Origin: Chiua virens
Taxonomy: Eukaryota; Basidiomycota; Agaricomycetes; Boletales; Boletaceae
Direction of reading: 5' to 3'
NCBI GenBank assembly: GCA_019787685.1
Contig: JAHNUO010000008.1
Location: 1,426,001 to 1,490,000, forward strand
DNA length: 64,000 nt
Part shown: in pieces, positions 22,465 through 38,797 of the stretch
Layout: each line of letters begins with the position of its first letter
How positions within the stretch are numbered: position 1 is the first letter of the stretch
The notes under the pieces: model-generated
Told to the model about the DNA's origin: nothing
The model's database searches: none
The model's input: only the letters and a program-made list of their open reading frames with translations
Position numbers and translations under genes: made by a program

Positions 22465-25400
22465 AGAGGACGAGTGTGAGGTATGACGGTCACCCGAGCC
22501 CTTGCTAGTCCCTGTAGAGCCCGAAGGATTGATGCCAAGAGCCATGACGAAACCGTTTCACCCCTCTCGCACTGCCTGAAGTACCCGGCAAGGCGATACA
22601 CCTCCAGTGGTAATACTCGCGATTCAAACAGCTGTAATACCCTTCGAATCGGTGTCGGTCACTGTTGATCTTCACGAGATGAGAGGCGCTTGTCGAAAAA
22701 GTACGAACAGGGCTGAGAGTTAGCCTTTCACTACGTACATTTCCTACATTACAATATATACCTCCTTACCCAAGTCGACGCCTCATGCCTTCCTCCAGTC
22801 TCTTTCCACCACGACTGGAAGTAAGCATAGGTCATTCTCATTCATTTGCACTTACTGATACACTGTAGTGTATTCACACTTCCCTTGGTCCGTGTTGATT
22901 CACAGCCGGCGCGGTCTTCACGATCTGATAGACTGGTCAGCCACGAAGAAAAGCGTTCGGATTGATGACAGCCCCGGTTTCTCACCAAAATTTGGAATGC
23001 TGACAAAATGTGCGTTCAGAGAAACCGCAGCAGGTCGCAGTCCACCGGCAGGATGAGGCTTGGGGAGTAAGCCACGTTCATGGAGTCCAAGATTTGGTGG
23101 CTGCAGCCGGAGTCCATGACACGACTGATTCGGCCGTCTGGCACCGTACTAGGGTTGACAAGTACTACTTTGTATGTAATCCGACGACCGTAAAGTGCAT
23201 GGTAATAAATATTGTCCGTTCCCACCCGAATCGTGCCAATCTCAGTTGAACATGACCATCGAGCACATGTCCCAAGAAGCCCAAAGCTCCGGCCGCCGAA
23301 AAACCGCTAGAAGCCCCCGCTCGGACGTACATCCGCGACGTGTGGGGCCCCTTGCACAAATCGATGTGGCAGATCATCGATCATCGATAACAAGGGTCCA
23401 CATCTTCAAGTTGCCAGTGGGTGATATCGCGCGAATTGACTTCAGGGGATGATCTGTCGGCTGTGAGATATCAGTCATGCATCGGCATCGTTGTGACGTG
23501 TTGGACACGAGAACGGTTGTGGCGGATCGTCGTCCGGTGGCTCACCATGATGCCGTGCTTGGGAAGAGTGGACATTTACGCCATCGTTTGTCCCTTTCCT
23601 CGATTGATTGGCGTGTTCGGTGCTCCGCTTTACCGGATCAACGAATGAATGGCGGGTGTGATGTGTCAGATAGCTCGCTGGACCCTATAACCGTGGCGTC
23701 AACGATCGACCAGACCCACCACGCAGTAAAGGGCTCACTGGACAACGTCTCAGACTGACTGGCAGGAAGCGATAGGAACGGTTGATTCTGATTTCATATA
23801 GTGTAAGTGGGAAGGCGCTGACTATCGTTACTAATGCCGATGGCGTAGGGGGCATGGCTTGCAGTTCAGCTTGGCTATCATGTCATGTCATTCATGTCTT
23901 GTATCGTGCACAGTTCTATCTGCTTACCTAAGTAACACGCGGGGGAACAGCGGCCCGGAAGAAGAGAGGTGAAGCTCACCTGCGACCCTTCTACATAGAA
24001 GGTCCCCATCTCCAACCTGTTTCTTCGATGACTGCTAGATGACCTCTGCTGGAATGGAAAGGCTCAGTTCATTATCCAGGGTAGAGGGTTATACAGAACG
24101 CGATGGCATGATTTCTGGTACCCGACGCAGTCGTCACACTAGACATTTGTAATAGAGTATTTGGGCTCTCCTGAAGCTTGAGGCCTCAGGGCTGGGTTCC
24201 TTAGCCTGGCGAGCACGCACATGTGTGTGGAGTCTCTGTCGGGTTTGACGGACATCGCGGATAAGCCTGAGTCCCAGCACTGTACAGCGAGGTCAACCGC
24301 ACGCGCATAGCCATCGACTGTGTTGGCCCCACATAAGCAACGGCGTCGAGTCGCCGATGAGTTCAATAAAGTGGTATTGGTCATTAGGGAGATGCCCGTT
24401 ACTGGCAATGAATATGTGACACTGCCTCTTTCAATGTAGGTATGACGTAGTGGAATCTTAAGCGCCGGTACGAATACACCTGGGTCGGTGAGAGCGCCCG
24501 AGGAGAGAATCACATCGCCGCGCGGTGAGCGCGACCGCCTGACGATAGCCCTTGATCGGCTGTTGCGTCGTGGGCAACCCGCGGATATACGATAGTCGAG
24601 ATCGGTGAAGAGACACAGCTATTGTGCATCCTGAGGGTGAGGATGCGATGCGAACAATTATCCGCTGGCGCGATGACCATGAGGGACGTAAGAATCGAGA
24701 CCGAGAACAGGCGGGACACTGGCATCGAAGGGGAGGTGCTATCGGATCAGGCTGTCCCTGGGTCCTGGAAAGAATAAGAATTGATGGCAACGTCAAATGG
24801 AAGGTAGGAACGCGTTGGAAACGGAAAAGATGAGCGGAGGATGTAACCCATGCTTTTTGAAGCGGATATGCGGTAGGTGTCATTGGCCGCTGGGTGCAAT
24901 CGAGATGAACGATAGAAATGGACGCGTTTGCGGTCTGCGCCCGTTGGCATTGGTTTGGAGTTCACGATCGGGAGAGTCGGATGTGGGAATCGGTTTACTA
25001 TAAATCGAGGTTGCCCTCGGGGAGGCATACTCGGTCGTGTGAGAGGCATTCCTAATGTAGAAGCAAGATAGTCAGCTACATAGATCGAAGATGATCATTC
25101 AATGGTCGACGTCAATGTGTTTTGCGGGTGGCCAGAGGCGTGGTTGTGACCGCGGAGCTTAGTTTACTTAACTCGTGGAGACGGCGCTGCGGCGTTTCAG
25201 GGACTTGTTGTGATCCAGGGTGAATTGTGATAGCGTCATCGAGGGGGTCGGATCAGCTGGGGAAATATTCGAGGCGAGGGTGTCTGAGAGTGGGTGAGGA
25301 AGGGCCCAAGGATGGAAGCGAGGTGCCAGGGAACAGGGTGAAGGTGATCCGGAGGAATAGGCACGTTTTGATGGCATGGGGTAGCACGACACGTGAGAGG

Positions 25401-25609
25401 ACGGCGAAGCAGAGGCTGTGGTATTGATTACGTCAGAAACCAAGCTGTAAGAAGTGGACGGTTGCCGAAAGGATGCCGAAATCTATAAAAGGAAATAGTG
25501 AGGTGCATGCTCTCCCCTGCAGCTCGCCGAGGCGGTGCACTGGAACGACGTGCTCATAGTACTCTTAAGACGGGATCTTTCTTCGTCTCTGCCCGTTCCC
25601 CCAGTACAG
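22465..25609. other. 3.1-kb region without a supported gene
   Basis: Many overlapping short frames occur on both strands and none has a clear family. On the minus strand near 23.1-23.3 kb, GALGFLGHVLDGH followed by VMDSGCSH loosely recalls a zinc knuckle plus retropepsin DSG of a copia-like element, but it is broken and weak. The last 130 bases hold the promoter of the HSF gene. Confidence 0.3.
25484..25490 (+). promoter_or_regulatory. TATA box of the HSF gene
   Basis: TATAAAA lies about 120 bases upstream of the likely start codon at 25610 in a CT-rich 5' leader. Placement and orientation fit a core promoter. This is inferred by position only. Confidence 0.4.
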
Positions 25610-28600
25610 ATGGACTATACTGACTTCGGTCCCCAACAGTCTCAGCCAAACCCTCAGCGTGTCTGGCCACCACATCTCCTGACCCCACAGCAGCCTCAAC
25701 CAACCCAGCAACAGCAACCATTCCCCTCCCCCGTCTCGGCCGGCACTTATTTCTTTCCTTCACAGTCACCCTCTCAGCAACAGCAGCCCGGTGCACCCCA
25801 GACATATCCGACCGCTGATGTCAATCCCCGTCAGACTGCGACGCTCTCCCTCAATCTCAGTGCGCTCTCCGTCGCATCGCCACCGACCCTCTCTCCAATC
25901 GGCCCTCACCAAGCGCAGCCAGGACAGTTCCACCCTCATCAGCTTCATGCCCACCCCTCGATCCCGCATCAACCTCACCATGCACACTCTCATTCCATTC
26001 CAAGCACATCTTCGGTCTCCCCAATAACACCAATCTCCCCCTCAAACGTGCCCCTTCTCTCCCCCCAGCCTCAGTTCACCTACAACTTCGAGGATGCATC
26101 GAGCGGTCTCTCTCCCTCTCCAGACTCTCTTCTCAATCAGAGGCGGCCCAGCACCGGCTCTTCCTCTGAACTCGCCGTCGCCAAAACGGTCCCCAGAAAG
26201 CGCAGCCTTACGAATACTCTCCCCGTCTCTGCATCTGCCGGCACCACTGCACACAGCATGCACCAACATTCCCACTCCCACTCTTACTCTTCCTCGCAGC
26301 CAGGTCAAGCCATCCTTCCTCATCCCATAATCACAACCACTGCCTCCTCTCCTCCTCTCCCTACCTCTCCCGCGTCTTCCCCGTCCTCTCACCCCTCACA
26401 TTCGCACTCGAATTCTCTTTCACATTCTCACTCACATTCTTCCCTCTCTCGGTTACACTCCCCACAGCCTTCTCTTCCCCACCTAGAGTGCAACCCCCCC
26501 ACCTCTCCTTACGATGAAATAGACAGCGCTGCACCCTTTTCCGCTATTGGCGATGACGGCTCCGAAGATGATTATGGCAGTCCCTCGTTTTCTGCTGGTG
26601 GTTCTTTTGGTAAGCATGTCTTTCAAAACTTCCACTTGCCCTGATATCTTTTCTTTCCATGCGCAGCCAACTCTAAGTCGTCTGGGTCGCCCGCTCAACA
26701 AGGGCAGACAGTCATAGGAAAATCGGCTGGCACCAACAACTTCGTAACGAAACTCTATCAGTAGGCCGCGTTTACCATTCTACATCTATATGCTAACCAA
26801 TGATGCCGTAGCATGATCAATGACGCTAAGTCGCAGCATTTCATCACATGGACGGACTTAGGGACAAGGTAATTGGTTATTTCGTGTCAATCCTCGGAGA
26901 TGTTCAGATGTCAAATTGACGCGATCCCTTGTTAGCTTCGTTGTCTCGAACGTGGGCGAGTTTAGTAGGAGCATACTGGGATCACATTTCAAGCACAACA
27001 ACGTACGTCTCTTCCTCCTTCCTTGTATGTTTTTGGCGTTGAATATACGCAGTTCTCGTCATTTGTTCGTCAACTCAATATGTACGGATTCCACAAGATC
27101 AATAGGGTGCGTCACCTGCATGCCTCACGCACTTTTCTGATCGTAATGATCATGTTTGATCCCTATATGCGCTGTCTTTGAACTTAACTTTGCCCTTGTT
27201 TGCATATATGCGCAACAACGTAAAATACGCATGCTTGCAATCACCGTCATCATCACAATAGACCCCGCGTGCCCAACGCACATCCTCTTCCTCCCAAACG
27301 TGGGAATTTTCTCATCCTAAATTTCTACGTAACCGCCCAGATCTGCTAGAAGCGATAAAGCGCAAGGCGCTAGAGCCCGACCCAAGAGAAAGGAACCGGT
27401 GAGGCTACCTTTCCCAGGTCTGCGCGAGAGAATGGTAATAACGTCTCATTAAAATAGTATTGAACTTCCAGGAGAAGTCGCTCGTCTTTTATCCGATCTC
27501 CGCGAAGAGAACCGTGCGCTCTGGCGGGAAGTCAAGTCGTTGAGCAGTCGTGTCCCCCAGTACGGGTCACCGACAGCAAATCATGGACCGACCGCGAGTC
27601 TGGGTTTAGAAAGCGGTCATACCCTTACACATTCGAGGTCGTCCTCGAATTTGGGAGATGATGGTGACAGGGATATCGATTGGGAGGAGGATGACGCTAT
27701 GAGTGGTCCTGTGACAGGTATTGGAATGGGTGCAAGTCAGGGCGGGGAAGGATGGGACCCTCAGAGTTCTCGCTTTTTCGGAACAGGTGGTGGGTTCAAC
27801 GTGCCTGGCCTTTCGTTTAATCCTGCCGAAACATCAGCTGAAGGAGAGCAATGGAGGCGATGGGCGGAGTGCGAGATCTTGAAGGAGAGGAAAAGAGTCG
27901 AGAAACTCGTCGGTGTTGTCAAGGCATTGGTGGACTTTTCAGCCAAAGGTAACGCCAGTGTCGGTCTAACCTCGGGTGGCAACTCAGTGGTCAATATGTG
28001 CATAGATCGAGAACCAGATGGAAGTGAGTTTCAATTTAAACCTCAGTTTTCGTTTTTGCATACTCAAGGGGTGATTAGATCCGCCCAACATTCTGCAACA
28101 GCTTCAGGAACTCTCTCTGTCTTTTGACACTTCTCCTTCTCCTATAACGATCCCAATCCCTTCACCGTCACCTTCACCCTCGCCGCATTCATTTTCACGT
28201 CATCCGCAACACTCACCAAACATCTTCATCACTTCACCGACTTCACCCTCGCCCTATCTCAGTTTACATTCCCGGTCTCCATCACGAGAATCGTTGACTC
28301 AAAGTAACCCAAACGCATCGCATACGAACCTCTCTCTCTCTATCTCTAACTCGATGACTGCGGGTCCGTCTCAATTTTCCCATTTACATACCCCCTCGTC
28401 CTCACCAACGGCTTCCAATTTCATGTCCGTCTTTCCCAGCCAAGACCCTGGGCATGTGAGAAATGGTCTGAGGTTACAGAGGCAGCCCAATATCACACTC
28501 ACACTCCAGACGGAGGATAACGGACCAGTGGAAAAGCGTGCGCGAACGGAGAGTGACAAGGTCCAGACAGGAGAGGATATGGATATCGTACGGAACGAGG

Positions 28601-28806
28601 TGGGGGAGGATGTCAAGCTCCCTTCGCCGACGACGGGTACGGGTTTGACTGCGAATATGGGTAACAAGGTGGTAGGGTTACGGTCGCGGAGCGATTCAGC
28701 ACCAATGTGGGGCGGAGCTGCAGGTGGGGATGGCAGTTCGGTGCAGGGTGGGTTGAGCGCCAATTGGACGGGGAGAGGGAGGAGTGGGAGTTCGTATGGA
28801 CGATGA
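25610..28806 (+). CDS. Heat shock transcription factor (HSF-type DNA-binding protein)
   Basis: The start MDYTDFGPQQ at 25610 is preferred over an upstream in-frame ATG at 25535 because it follows the TATA box and leader. Residues 1 to about 330 are a low-complexity Ser/Pro/Gln/His tail. The HSF DNA-binding domain follows, split over several exons from 26667 to about 27400: NNFVTKLYHMINDA, ITWTDLG, SFVVSNVGEFSRSILGSHFK, HNNFSSFVRQLNMYGFHKIN. After it comes a coiled-coil segment near 27465-27540 (LPGEVARLLSDLREENRALWREV) that fits the HR-A/B trimerisation region. A Gly/Ser/Pro-rich C-terminus ends at the TGA at 28804-28806. It binds heat shock elements as a trimer and activates stress genes in the nucleus (family knowledge). 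The N-terminal tail is longer than in many HSFs. No response-regulator receiver domain was seen, which argues against Skn7. Confidence 0.85.
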
Positions 28807-31776
28807 GGGTAGGTTGCTGGGCGTTGGACGTCTGGACGCTGAGTGTAGGGCCGTATGTACACCTTTCGTCATTCAACGTCCCTCCTTTCTTCACGTTGTC
28901 GTTTTCGTGTTCTCCCTTTTTTGTCTTGTATTCTTTTCGTACATAGCTTGTAGACATGGTACATACTGGTACATATTGTGTATCGGCCTGTGGGGCTGCA
29001 GTTGGGTCCTTGTTGTCTTTTGCTCTTTCATTTACTTGCTAGTGTTTATTTCTAGACCGTGCTGGATGTACGCAAAACACATGCTCAGTCGTATCTCGCG
29101 TTGGGGGTTGCATTTCGTCGCTCGGAGACTAATTCATCATTTCACTCGGTCACTTGTGAGGAATGTGGACTGCATGGACCAGCATGTGCTCTTTGTGACA
29201 CAAATACTGTATATGCCTCGGCTAACCTAGGAGGTCGGATTGCTTGGCGGCATATACAATCGACTCTCTCATAACCCATACCCGGGAAAGAGCCCAAGGT
29301 ATAGGTTTTTGGAGAGTATGGGGCCAACAATGTTGGCACATAATGGTATCATTTGTCTAGGACTACTCTGCGCTCAGTGAACAGGATGCATCCGAAGGAT
29401 CCCAGCATCATCGATCATATCTCCAGCTTCTGTGCAGCCGGGTCGTCCATATCGGCAAGATACTCAGTCTTCAAGGGCAATGATGCATGAAGCGCCTGGC
29501 TGTGGGTTGGAGTGGGTTCAGCGGGAGCTTCAGGTCTTTTGTGTCGTTAACTGCGTCGCTGCCTCCTCTCTCGCGCCGCCTTGGGCCTCCATGACTGCTC
29601 ACATCAAAAACATTGTGGGTCTCCGCTGCAGGGTTGAGAAGTTCCGGGATATCCATCTGGTTGGCGCGTTGGAGCACTCTGGTGACCTCCAAATCATCCA
29701 AGGCCGTGTTGGTGTGCCTTTCTGCAAGTTCCACGATAGGATAAGAAGGGTGGGCTGGGTGAGACTCGGATGAATATTTGAATGCGCGACGTCGGGCAGA
29801 AACCCAGCCTTACGCCAGCAATTTTCGGATGGTCGTCGTAATCGACTTATCTTCAGAGCTTCAAGCTTCAAGATCAGCAAGGCGCATGGCTTGGGACAGA
29901 GTTGCCATTCGGAGTCAGATTAATGTTTAAATATGGAAGGAAGTTCCCACTATGTATGGGTTGTGGGGTTTGGTGATAAAATCCCTGTCAATACCAACTC
30001 GGGAAAGCCAAAATTGTACTAGTATGTGTTATTGGAGAGTATGGGTTATGCAAGGTATGGGTTACTTGAAGAGAGTCGACTGTAAATATGCGCCATTTTA
30101 CCTCGTGTATGGACTAGTACTTATTTATACTGGTGACTTAGCCTAGTGGTCCCTAGTGATGCACCACAACAGGAAGGAGTTTTTTCGAGCACCGCAATGG
30201 TTCCCGATTATGTACATACTATGTCTCGAGTCCGGGCGACTCCGTCGGGTTTCCTTGAATCAAGTTCCGACTGCCTGGCATCACTTGCACCCACTCTCTT
30301 TGCGCTCAGGCACGCGGGCTTCGCCCCCCTGGTTTCATACTTAAGTAACTAAACTTGATCAGTACTAGCTCCAACCGGGAGGGATTGAGAGACAGTGAGG
30401 TTTCCCCTTTTTAATTTAGCATGGTCACCATTCGGAGGACACGTATAAGCGATGCATCCCCACCATAGAGTGATTGCGGTGATTGCGAGCTTAACATGGA
30501 CATGTGATGACACCCAGTTCTGAGTCAAATCGGCTGCACAGCAGAAATGATCGTTTGTAATAAGACGAGCGCTCAAGTAGATCACGGTTGCAACTCAGTT
30601 ACGATCGGACTGTGGTCAATCAGTCCGATATATAGAACATGAAGTGTACAGAATTACTCACAGAAATCCTCCAGGAGGTTCGCTCGGAATTTATGTCATA
30701 TTTTAATTTAAGTAATATTCAGCTAGAAGCCGAGTTCAATTTCCGGAAGTCTCAGAATCCAGGATTTCCGAAATGTCGAAGTGCTGCCTAGGTCCATCAC
30801 TATTAGCTCATGGGCCAGAAAACGTGCTCATAGCACGAGGCAGCAGCTTGTACACAGCGCAGGAGACGAAGAGGGTAAAGCGGCCGGGGTAAGAACGATC
30901 AGTCAGTGATGCGGCCTGTCAATGCAACCTGTCCTGAACCTTGATATGGCAGTTTAATCCTGTAGAACTTGATGAGTATGTTTTTATTATTTAATTTCGC
31001 TAATATAACTTTTCGTCTCCGCACAAACGGCACGCACGGCATGGGCGGTATGTGCTCGGGAATCATTTGGCATACCTCACGCGCACGGCAGACTGTCAAG
31101 ACACGCAGCTCAGCGGGCCAGTCTATATGACCAAACTAAAAAAGGTGAAACCGCGCTCGTCGCTCAACTTTTTCGGTTGACATTGACAGATCCGAGCTGT
31201 CAGCGATCACTTTCTCTTCCCGAAGAAAATGCCAACTTCAGCGGATGTAACGCGAGGGGCGGTTCGTCGTCGAAGATCTCACCTGCAGTCGTACTTCTCA
31301 TAAAGTAACCCAGGTTACACTGACATGGGGCCTGGAGAACGCGACCAGCAACTCATGGCATCGACCACGTCGGTGACGCAAGTGTGGAGGGCGGACCGCT
31401 CGAGGCCTAGTTGCATCATGCTGCACTGGTAACCAAGGACTGATCGGGCGACGCGCCGGGAAGTGGTAATACCAGGTTGAACCTGGCGCTACACAGGATT
31501 CAAACATTTATTATTCAAGGTGCCTTGTCATGCGCCACAGGGTGTCATCCGATCACTCACCGGAGTGCTCAAAATAGCTTGATAACGTGAATATACCTGC
31601 TGTTTTCCATTCTCGTTGCCTGGCTGAGGACCTGTACACGGCTCATGAGCCAATCAAAGTCTGTATAACAGCTGGAAGTATCCGCGACCGCCGGGCCAGG
31701 CCCTGGGGGGACTGAAGGTCGTAGGGCTTTAAAGGCCACCCTGTCATTAATCAATACATCAATAGCGCCCTCTACC
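28807..31776. other. 3-kb region without a supported gene
   Basis: Contains the HSF 3' end and unassigned sequence. A minus-strand frame at 29471-29734 and its plus-strand partner 29432-29773 overlap, and neither has a known domain. The final 130 bases hold the promoter of monooxygenase copy 1. Confidence 0.35.
31724..31739 (+). promoter_or_regulatory. Promoter element GGGCTTTAAAGGCCAC, shared with copy 2
   Basis: Located 38 bases before the ATG of monooxygenase copy 1. An identical 16-base element lies at 57629-57644 before copy 2. TTTAAA may act as a TATA-like core. The sequence 60-100 bases further upstream also aligns (ATGAGCCAATCAAA versus ATGAGCAAACCAAA), suggesting a duplicated promoter. 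Confidence 0.5.
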
Positions 31777-34430
<2,654 letters not shown>

Positions 34431-34776
34431 CAAGTACATTACCAGGTACCAATTTTGCATCATTCTGTATCCTTATCCGAATTTCTGGATCTGAAATAGT
34501 GCAATTTCCGACGTTTACTGGACTGCGTGGTCAATGTTTCAACGCTTGGGTCGTTACAAACATTTGAAATTTGGTGGAATGTAACACTAAGTACAGTACT
34601 GCTCGCCAATATTACATTTGATACTTTACTATGATGATTTTGGTTTGCCCACTGGCACTAACTAGTGTGTCCTTGCTCAGGTTGAGTGCTGCATCGAGGG
34701 TCTCGAACACCTCCCGTTCTCCACGTCGCTGTGTTGTCTCGCGGTCCATCGTCGCACGCAACGCGCTGGGGATGTC
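34431..34776. other. Convergent 3' spacer
   Basis: A 346-base AT-rich gap between the stops of monooxygenase copy 1 (+) and DUF6533 copy 2 (-). No gene or clear terminator was seen. Confidence 0.4.
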
Positions 34777-36464
34777 TTAACGATCGCCCAGCTCTATCAT
34801 CTCGTCGTCCGCGTCCCGCAACTGCTCGAGTCTATCCATAGCTTCCAACTGTCGGTCTATTTCTCGGCTCCAGTGACGCCTCGAGTCTGGTTGCATAGAG
34901 AATCCCCGCAGGTTGAGCACGAGGCGTTGTCCGACGATGGCGACGAGGGGATACGTAAACCTAGTCCACAAGCAATGCAAAGTGAGCGTTACATCCGCAT
35001 GGCGCCCGTCCTGTTATCTCTGCTTACAATGCCTGTAAATTGTTCCTTGGGTCCTGATGTCGCAACGTTCAGTAACCTCTCTTGAGCGGGACATCTCTCT
35101 GTAGACCGCCGTAAATACTTACTGTGCGCCAGACAGTCCTGATTCATAACATTTCCGAAGGGAAACGTCAATTGATCGTCGAGAGAGCGAGGGAGCAAAC
35201 ATACCCGCATATGATTGTAAATGTTGTATTAATTAAAGTTATCTTGCCATAGTTATGGTGGGTTGATTGGACAGCATGGAATGTTGTCTCTTGAAACTCA
35301 CAGAATAAAACCCAAAGGCTAGAGGGGGTAGTGTTCGATAAGATGTGTATTCACGAAAGGAAAAATGTAAAATCACTCACCATCCCGCAGAAGAAGACGG
35401 ATCAAGGACGATGCTCGACGACTTTCGGAATGCTTGGCGAACCGAAAAAGATTCAAGCATACCATTGCTAGCGCAAAGGAATCGAGCAATATTCTGGTTC
35501 GTAAGAGGAAGGCCGCACCCATTGGAAATTTAGGGTACTCACGACACAACCGAGAACGGCCACTGCGATCAAGAAATATTCATGAATGCTTTGGCAGACA
35601 GTATACGGAAAAGACATACAATTCCTGCTACAAAATGTCGTCGTGAAATGATATGAGCAATGGACATTAAATGAGCAGTGACGGGGTACAAACATGTTAC
35701 TGGTGCGTGGCACAAACCGAGTTGTTTCACGTACTCAAATTTAGCGGCTGCGAAAAGCAAAAAAAAAAAAAAACAGTGCAGAACTGTGTGGTATATCATG
35801 CTAGAGTCACTCACGAGGTGTATTCCAGACCGCATAGGCTTCCAACACGAATATGCTTAAGATATACATGGAATATATCGAAATTAGGAAGATAGCAATG
35901 TTGCGCTTGCAACCCCAGATGGCCCAAGCGCGTGTCAAAACCAACACTAGTCATTATTTTCGAGTCAATCGGGCGGAGCCAGCCAAGAGTGCATTTTGGG
36001 TACGCACTGCGAATGGTTTCTCCCGAAAATACGATTAGAAGGGAAAAGTATACCCGAAATGCTGCGCAATACTAGGTTTATGGATGAGTCTGACACCCAG
36101 TGAGAACTTGGAAGGGATGTACTTTCTGAGAACCATGAGCCAGCAAACCCATCTCCTCCAGCGAGACGTATGTTTGGCCTATCAAAGTAACATATCGGTT
36201 GACGAAGAAACCTGCCTTGACGAGTGTCCATGGGGCATTCCAGATATGTGTAACCTTATTGGCTTCAGTGAGATGGAACACCAACAATTGAATGTGGACA
36301 TACCTCGGGAGAGAGTGTGATAACATAGTCGTACATAAGTAAAGAGTTCGCCGCGAAAGCAAATGACCTTTGCTCTTGTCAACGATCTAGGTGCTTCAAG
36401 GTGAAGATGACACTTACTTGCGGATAGTCACCTGCTCCAACAGTGTGGATGATACTACTGACAT
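34777..36464 (-). CDS. DUF6533 domain multi-pass membrane protein (copy 2)
   Basis: Starts at the ATG at 36464 (MSVVSSTLLEQVTIR). A GTAAGT intron follows, then an exon encoding SFAFAANSLLMYDYVITLSPE, then VTHIWNAPWTLVKAGFFVNRY, LIGQTYVSLEEMGLLAHGSQ (near 36260-36110). This is the DUF6533 hallmark. The last exon (34980-34777) has VGQRLVLNLRGFS, the same C-terminal motif as copy 1 at 22.3 kb, and ends at 34777. Middle exons are short and hydrophobic and only partly resolved. Function is unknown and a membrane location is inferred. It converges on the monooxygenase. Confidence 0.7.
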
Positions 36465-38797
36465 GACGAGCAAATACTAGTATACAGGGGCTGGCCCGCC
36501 GGGGAAGGTTCAGGCTCAGGCTACGAGATAGAAGGAATCAGAGGGATAGTAAAATCCTGGCAGTTCGGGTCTCCCGATTTCTTCCACGCTTAGTCTTTAT
36601 AGTACCCTGATGCCCCACTGACTAATCAAAGTGAGTATAACTCGCGGCGGCGCATCAATCATGCGTATGGGTACGTCCCTGAAATGTGAAAAGACATTAT
36701 CCCAACCATTGACAGTTAACGGCATTCACGAACATAGTGCTAGTATGGTCACTCACAAGTTGGATTTGTTTAATGACAACTTGAACTTGGTGACCAGTGA
36801 TCCTAGTTGAAGTTGTGTGAGTTTACTAGTAAGTGTTCACGACGACCAGGTGACGTAGTAGTAGCGTCGAACGTTCTTTTTCGTCTCCTTCAATGGTCTA
36901 TCTGTATGCAGTGCTACTAGCAACACTAACCTTAAGTGGCCGCCACCACTTTGAAATTAACGGCGACTGGCGGCAACAACTTGAATTTTGCGTGCTGAAT
37001 ACATTCGGTCCTGGCAGTGGAGGTTTGACAGTTGAACTTCACGAGTCACGACGTGAACCGGGAAGCATTGCTTGCTTCCGCGAATTATGTATGTGAATCC
37101 CCTTCGAGTTCAGGCTTCTTCTTCAAACTATCCCTTCTTTGTGCCAGCCTGAGTAAATTTCGTTTGGAAACAGTTTTTCATCACTAAACTCCATAGCTAT
37201 CCCGCGCCAATCATTGAATACGTCCCAATGTTCGTGAAGAGTTCAAACATGGTGGGTCACCTATAACTCGATGCATGACTCACCGACATCTATGATTGGT
37301 TCCATACGCGCCTTGAACCAGGGTAGCCCAGCATACTATGCTTCCCTGCCGCAAACAGCACCCAGCTGCCAGTCTGCCGACCCATGTGAAGGGAGATCTG
37401 ATCCAGGGTTTGAAGTTGAAACGCTGACCTCCTGTTCCTGGTGACATCATGCCGCATCAGCAATTTACCCGGAATCTTTGGAAGTAGAGTACTATTGGGA
37501 ATTGTCCGGTGATCAAGCCTGAGAGAGAGGGATTTATACTACTGCAGTGAGGCTGCACTATTGAAGCGTGACTCATCAAAAAGTCGACGATAAACTTAAC
37601 TTTGTTGGTGGTTTACTCCGAAGTTTATTATGTTTCCTTGTTAGCCTATCCTGTCAACTTGGAGTGCGATTTATACCTACTTGCTGTCAGATAGCCCCGG
37701 GCCCCGAGTCGGGTGAGAAATTGGCACGTCGTACAAGTCACATCTGCAAGAGCCGACATGAACCTTCAAGCCTGAGCTTCTACTTGAAGCATACTGGTAG
37801 GAGAGTGGGAGACATTCGGTACTGTCTGGAATGCCACCGGTAACCGGTTCATTGATGGATGTTATAAGTTAAGTAATGATCGAGCATCATGATCTTCGAC
37901 ACCCAGTGGTTGACCGGTCAACGTTTCAGCGTTCAGTACCTCAACCTCCAACACAATGCTGGCGAAGATGCTTGACACCATCGTACTCTAGCAATGCAAT
38001 GAGACACATTCCGAGTCTGTGATAAACCATTCAAGTTCAGAGATCATTCAGTGCCAGTGTGGGATAAGGGTGCTGCCATCGATCGCGTGAGGGAGCGTTG
38101 TGCACACTGGCAATTGGCTGCATGCTACCTACGCTACTCGTGCCATTGACAAGTGCAGGCGGCAGGCGTTCAAGACACTTAAACATGTCAAGTCGAAATC
38201 TGGACGTGCTAACGATCGATAACGGGGGTATATACTATGGCATACAAATATGTAGCAAGCTGGGTATATCACGAGTATTTGGAAATACTTTGAATAATGA
38301 ATGGATATGATAGTTCCACCGTGACCAATACACCCTTTCGGCAATCCTGGACACCGTTTGTAAGAGGTTGCTCACGTTAGCCCAATTATGTTCCTTGGAT
38401 CCTATTCAATATATAAATAAATCATCGCTGCAAGTGAGACGACTCGCATTACCGAACACTGTCCTAGCATCCTCCGGTAAATAATGAATGCATGCATGCG
38501 CAAAGGGAAAGCTCGTACCAACAAACAATTAAAGATATATTTTGGATCAAACTTGCCTGCCATTGCCTGATGGGGAATCAATGTTCCATTCACATTTGGT
38601 GGAGCTTACAGTATAAAATAAACTATTGAATCACTTACCATCCCGTATTACCATACCATTGCTGGCGTCATACTGTCAAGCCCTAACCTGTGCCATAATT
38701 CAGCACAATGCATCACCGGCGCCATGAATGACTCACGTTGCGAACCACGTCAACTACTGCAAGTGATCAGAACAATCTTAGATATTTCAATGGGAAT
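36465..38797. other. 2.3-kb region with little coding evidence
   Basis: A small plus-strand frame, 36893-37096 (67 residues), begins with a hydrophobic stretch (MVYLYAVLLATLTLSG) that could be a signal peptide, but nothing supports expression. The rest has short frames only. The 3' exons of DUF6533 copy 3 may extend into 38.1-38.8 kb but were not recognised. Confidence 0.3.

Noticed and set aside
22950..23400. Possible copia-type retroelement relic (knuckle-like GFLGH and DSGCSH on the minus strand).
   Set aside because: The cysteines of the knuckle are missing, no reverse transcriptase or integrase motif follows, and no LTRs were found nearby. Too weak to list as an element.
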